Part shown: piece by piece, positions 61,126 to 64,000 of the stretch
Layout: the number at the start of each line of letters is the position of its first letter
How positions within the stretch are numbered: position 1 is the first letter of the stretch
From: Priestia koreensis
GTDB lineage: Bacteria; Bacillota; Bacilli; Bacillales; Bacillaceae_H
Length of the DNA: 64,000 nt
NCBI RefSeq assembly: GCF_001274935.1
Contig: NZ_LILC01000007.1
Location: 62,001 to 126,000 of the forward strand
Direction: 5' to 3'
Made by a program: the position numbers and the translations under genes
The notes under the pieces: generated by a model
Seen by the model: the letters and a program-made list of their open reading frames with translations, nothing else
Told to the model about the DNA's origin: nothing
Database searches by the model: none

Positions 61126-61605
61126 TTATAACACCATTCGATCCTGTACGATGCCTTGAATCCTCGTCAGGCTTTCGGGTGGACACTTTTTATCTATTTC
61201 AGCAGCAAGTGACCCAATCGATTCTCGCTTTAGCGTCGTTTTCCACGACGTTTCCGCTTCTTCCATTAAATTTGAAAGCAATCGAACTTTTTTCTCTTCA
61301 AGGTTGAGCATATCTTGCAGAATACCACTAGAAGAATAAAGTGACTGCTTGCCTTCAATCGCCACGTACACATCATAAATCTGAATATCGTCGGGCTGTT
61401 TTTTTAGCTTGAAACCACCTTTTGCGCCTGGAACGGAGACGATCAAATCAGCACTCACGAGTTTTCGTAGCAATTTTTGAAAATAGGACGGTGAGGCTCC
61501 GAGTAGTTCACTTATAACCTCCCCTGGCAATACGGCTTTGGGGGGCAGAAAGTTTAAGATTAGCAGTGCATAAACAGATTGTTCGACACCGGTTTTCATT
61601 TGCAT
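61126..61605 (-). CDS. Rrf2-family transcriptional regulator
   Basis: 159 residues with AAAGGAG upstream. Winged helix ~5-65 (VEQSVYALLILNFLPPKAVL, LLRKLVSADLIVSVPGAKGGF), the typical GAKGGF wing, then a dimerisation helix. Only one Cys (KKCPPES), so no three-Cys iron-sulfur site as in IscR/NsrR. It likely controls its own operon with the SnoaL-like gene. The dyad GGATAAtgtTTGTCC at 61633-61648 upstream is a candidate operator. Confidence 0.88.
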   Translation of the reverse strand: MQMKTGVEQSVYALLILNFLPPKAVLPGEVISELLGASPSYFQKLLRKLVSADLIVSVPGAKGGFKLKKQPDDIQIYDVYVAIEGKQSLYSSSGILQDMLNLEEKKVRLLSNLMEEAETSWKTTLKRESIGSLAAEIDKKCPPESLTRIQGIVQDRMVL

Positions 61606-61705
61606 GGTGCAATAATCTCCTTTAAATATAAAGTGGATAATGTTTGTCCTCTTTATGTATGTTAACCGATAGGTGGAAGTTTGTACATGGTTATTTTATC
61701 CACAT

Positions 61706-61740
61706 AAAAAGGCCCGTGATTAAAAATCACGAGCCTTTTG
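61706..61740 (-). terminator. terminator after citB
   Basis: AAAGGCCCGTGATT and AATCACGAGCCTTTT form a stem with one mismatch and T run. Confidence 0.75.
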
Positions 61741-61748
61741 TGTATCCA

Positions 61749-64000
61749 TTATGCTAAAGATTTAGATTCTAGCTTGTCGCGAAGAACCATTTGTAGAATT
61801 CCACCGTGACGGTAGTAATCAATTTCTACTTCGCTATCGAAACGAACAAGTACTTCGAATTCTTTTTTGTTGCCAGCTTCATCAGTCGCCACAACTTTTA
61901 CGAAATCGCGAGGTTTTACAGTTTCGTCGATTTGAACCGCAATCGATTCAGTTCCTTTTAATCCTAATGTTTCAGCGCTTTCGCCTTCTTTAAATTGAAG
62001 TGGAAGAACACCCATTAGTACAAGGTTACTACGGTGAATACGTTCAAAGCTTTCTGCGATCACTGTTTTAATGCCAAGAAGATTTGTTCCTTTGGCAGCC
62101 CAGTCACGAGAGCTTCCCATTCCGTAGTCTTTACCAGCGAATACCACTAAACCAGTGTTGTCCGCTTTGTATTTCATACAAGCATCATAAATGCTCATAA
62201 CGTCGCCTGTTGGCCAGTAAGTTGTGTAACCACCTTCTGTACCAGGTGCTACTTGGTTACGGATACGAATGTTCGCAAATGTTCCGCGCATCATAACTTC
62301 GTGGTTACCACGACGAGATCCGTAAGAGTTAAAGTCTCTGTGCTCAACGCCGTTCTCAAGTAGGTAACGACCTGCAGGAGAGTTTTTCGCGATTGAACCA
62401 GCCGGTGAAATGTGGTCAGTTGTTACAGAGTCACCGAATTTTGCTACGATGCGAAGATCTTGTAACGGTTCTACTGTACCAGGCTCAGCTGATAATCCTT
62501 CAAAGAATGGAGGATTTTGGATATACGTAGAGTCGTTATCCCAAGTGTATAATGCTTCTTCGCTTGTTTCGATTTCATTCCAACGCTCGTTGTCGTCAAA
62601 TACGTGCTCGTATTCTTTACGGAACAAGTCTGGAGTTACTGTCGCTTTTACAACTTCGTTGATTTCATCCATTGATGGCCAGATGTCTTTGAAGAATACA
62701 TCGTTGCCGTCTTTGTCTTTACCAAGTGAGTCGCTTTGAAGATCTACATCAACCGTACCTGCAAGCGCATATGCCACAACTAACGGTGGAGATGCTAGGT
62801 AGTTCCCTTTTACAAGTGGGTGAATACGTCCTTCAAAGTTACGGTTACCTGAAAGAACAGATGTTACAAGTAAGTCGCTGTCTGCTACTGCTTTTTCAAT
62901 CTCATCTGCTAATGGACCAGAGTTCCCGATACATGTTGTACAACCGTATCCAACAATGTTAAATCCAAGTTGCTCAAGGTATGGAAGAAGTTTTGAATCT
63001 TCTAGGTAACCCGTTACAACTTTTGAACCTGGTGCTAGAGATGTTTTTACATAACCTGGTACTTGAAGGCCTTTTTCAGTTGCTTTTTTCGCAACTAATC
63101 CAGCTGCAACTAGTACGTATGGGTTTGATGTATTTGTACAGCTTGTAATCGCCGCAATCGCGATTGCACCTGTTTTCATTGTTACGTCTGTTCCATTTGC
63201 TAATGGGAACGTGATTTCTTTATTTGCATCCGTTGCTGTTAAACCAAATCCTTGGTTACCAGCTGGTGCAACTAACGCATCGTTGAATTCTTTTTTCATT
63301 TGAGATAATGGAATTAAATCTTGTGGACGTTTTGGACCAGAAAGGTTTGGCTCAATTGTCGCAAGGTCAATTTCCACTACAGATGTATATGTTGGATCTG
63401 CTGCATCAGCTGTGAAGAATAAGCCGTTCGCTTTGCAGTATTCTTCTACCACTCGAATTTGCTCTTCGTCACGGCCTGTTAAGCGCATGTAATCAAGTGC
63501 TTCTGCATCAACTGGGAAGAATCCACAAGTAGCACCGTATTCAGGAGCCATGTTCGCAATCGTTGCACGGTCAGCAAGTGGTAATACCGCTACCCCTGGT
63601 CCGAAGAACTCAACGAATTTTCCAACTACGCCTTTTTGACGAAGCACTTGCGTTACTTTTAACGCTAAGTCAGTTGCTGTTGTACCGTTTGGAAGTGTAC
63701 CTGTTAGTTTTACCCCAATTACTTCAGGCACTGGGAAGTAAGATGGTTGACCAAGCATTCCTGCTTCTGCCTCAATACCACCAACACCCCATCCAAGAAC
63801 GCCGATACCGTTAATCATTGTTGTATGAGAGTCAGTTCCAACTAATGAATCTGGGAATGTTTCAATTTCACCGTTTTCATTTTCTTTTGTTTGAACAACG
63901 TTTGCTAAATATTCTAAATTCACTTGGTGAACGATACCAGTTGCTGGTGGAACAGCACGGTAGTTATCAAATGATTTTTGTGCCCAGCTTAAGAATTTAT
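61749..64000 (-). CDS. citB: aconitate hydratase (partial, N-terminus outside window)
   Basis: About 749 C-terminal residues of ~909; the frame is open to the window edge, so the start lies beyond it. Iron-sulfur ligand cysteines: TSCTNTSNP and [11 protein letters not shown] (two Cys). Other marks: [49 protein letters not shown] [14 protein letters not shown]. It interconverts citrate and isocitrate; in Bacillus the apo-form also binds RNA. A terminator at 61706-61740 follows. Confidence 0.98.
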   Translation of the reverse strand, partial: KFLSWAQKSFDNYRAVPPATGIVHQVNLEYLANVVQTKENENGEIETFPDSLVGTDSHTTMINGIGVLGWGVGGIEAEAGMLGQPSYFPVPEVIGVKLTGTLPNGTTATDLALKVTQVLRQKGVVGKFVEFFGPGVAVLPLADRATIANMAPEYGATCGFFPVDAEALDYMRLTGRDEEQIRVVEEYCKANGLFFTADAADPTYTSVVEIDLATIEPNLSGPKRPQDLIPLSQMKKEFNDALVAPAGNQGFGLTATDANKEITFPLANGTDVTMKTGAIAIAAITSCTNTSNPYVLVAAGLVAKKATEKGLQVPGYVKTSLAPGSKVVTGYLEDSKLLPYLEQLGFNIVGYGCTTCIGNSGPLADEIEKAVADSDLLVTSVLSGNRNFEGRIHPLVKGNYLASPPLVVAYALAGTVDVDLQSDSLGKDKDGNDVFFKDIWPSMDEINEVVKATVTPDLFRKEYEHVFDDNERWNEIETSEEALYTWDNDSTYIQNPPFFEGLSAEPGTVEPLQDLRIVAKFGDSVTTDHISPAGSIAKNSPAGRYLLENGVEHRDFNSYGSRRGNHEVMMRGTFANIRIRNQVAPGTEGGYTTYWPTGDVMSIYDACMKYKADNTGLVVFAGKDYGMGSSRDWAAKGTNLLGIKTVIAESFERIHRSNLVLMGVLPLQFKEGESAETLGLKGTESIAVQIDETVKPRDFVKVVATDEAGNKKEFEVLVRFDSEVEIDYYRHGGILQMVLRDKLESKSLA

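Overview
This is a chromosomal segment from a low-GC Gram-positive, endospore-forming member of the Bacillaceae, most like Bacillus or Priestia. The evidence is the spore genes tlp and sspN, an S-box (SAM-I) riboswitch, a FapR-type operator, strong AGGAGG ribosome binding sites with frequent GTG/TTG starts, and a block matching the gene order I recall for the Bacillus subtilis citB-yneN-(sspN-tlp)-yneP-yneR-plsY-yneT-parE-parC region. No rRNA, tRNA, CRISPR array, prophage or intact insertion sequence was seen.

Region 1 (1-6.2 kb) is the standout: a compact minus-strand RiPP (thiazole/oxazole-modified peptide) cluster. A promoter (TTGAAA-17-TATATT) drives a 55-residue precursor that is too short for routine ORF calling and ends in a Gly-rich core with Ser-Ser-Cys. 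A perfect 13-bp hairpin follows, then an McbB/E1-like leader-binding protein, an McbC/SagB-type FMN dehydrogenase, two different YcaO proteins and an ABC exporter. It resembles the microcin B17 machinery but has two YcaO genes and a minimal core.

Region 2 (6.2-26.6 kb) is accessory: a LysR regulator with a divergent Fsr-like exporter, a type I signal peptidase, several orphan immunity-like genes (CdiI-like, SF0329, SMI1/KNR4, DUF4288), a lipoprotein, an SDR oxidoreductase beside a truncated MerR gene, ferritin, DUF proteins, an S-box controlled MetE-like enzyme and a methyltransferase. It holds several decayed small genes with frameshifts or in-frame stops.

Region 3 (26.6-32 kb) has a TerD-like 700-residue protein behind an unusual 600-base leader with three repeated pyrimidine motifs and hairpins, then a GNAT, a CMD-family protein under a MerR-type 19-bp-spacer promoter, a MerR regulator that looks leaderless, and a VOC protein.

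Region 4 (32-64 kb) is mostly core: parC-parE, yneT, plsY, a FapR-controlled KASIII-PlsC operon, DUF421, a PfkB sugar kinase, yneR, oxidoreductases, an MFS exporter, a chemoreceptor, an ECF sigma/anti-sigma pair, yneP, tlp, sspN, an fbpB-like gene, yneN, an Rrf2 regulator and citB (cut by the window edge). Within it, 51.8-54.7 kb looks acquired or decayed: an IS66 transposase remnant, a TetR/quinone-oxidoreductase pair with a double palindromic operator, and gene fragments.

Functions were assigned from recognisable motifs and remembered family features; no database search was run. Start codons were often moved from the longest ORF to the codon best placed behind a Shine-Dalgarno sequence.
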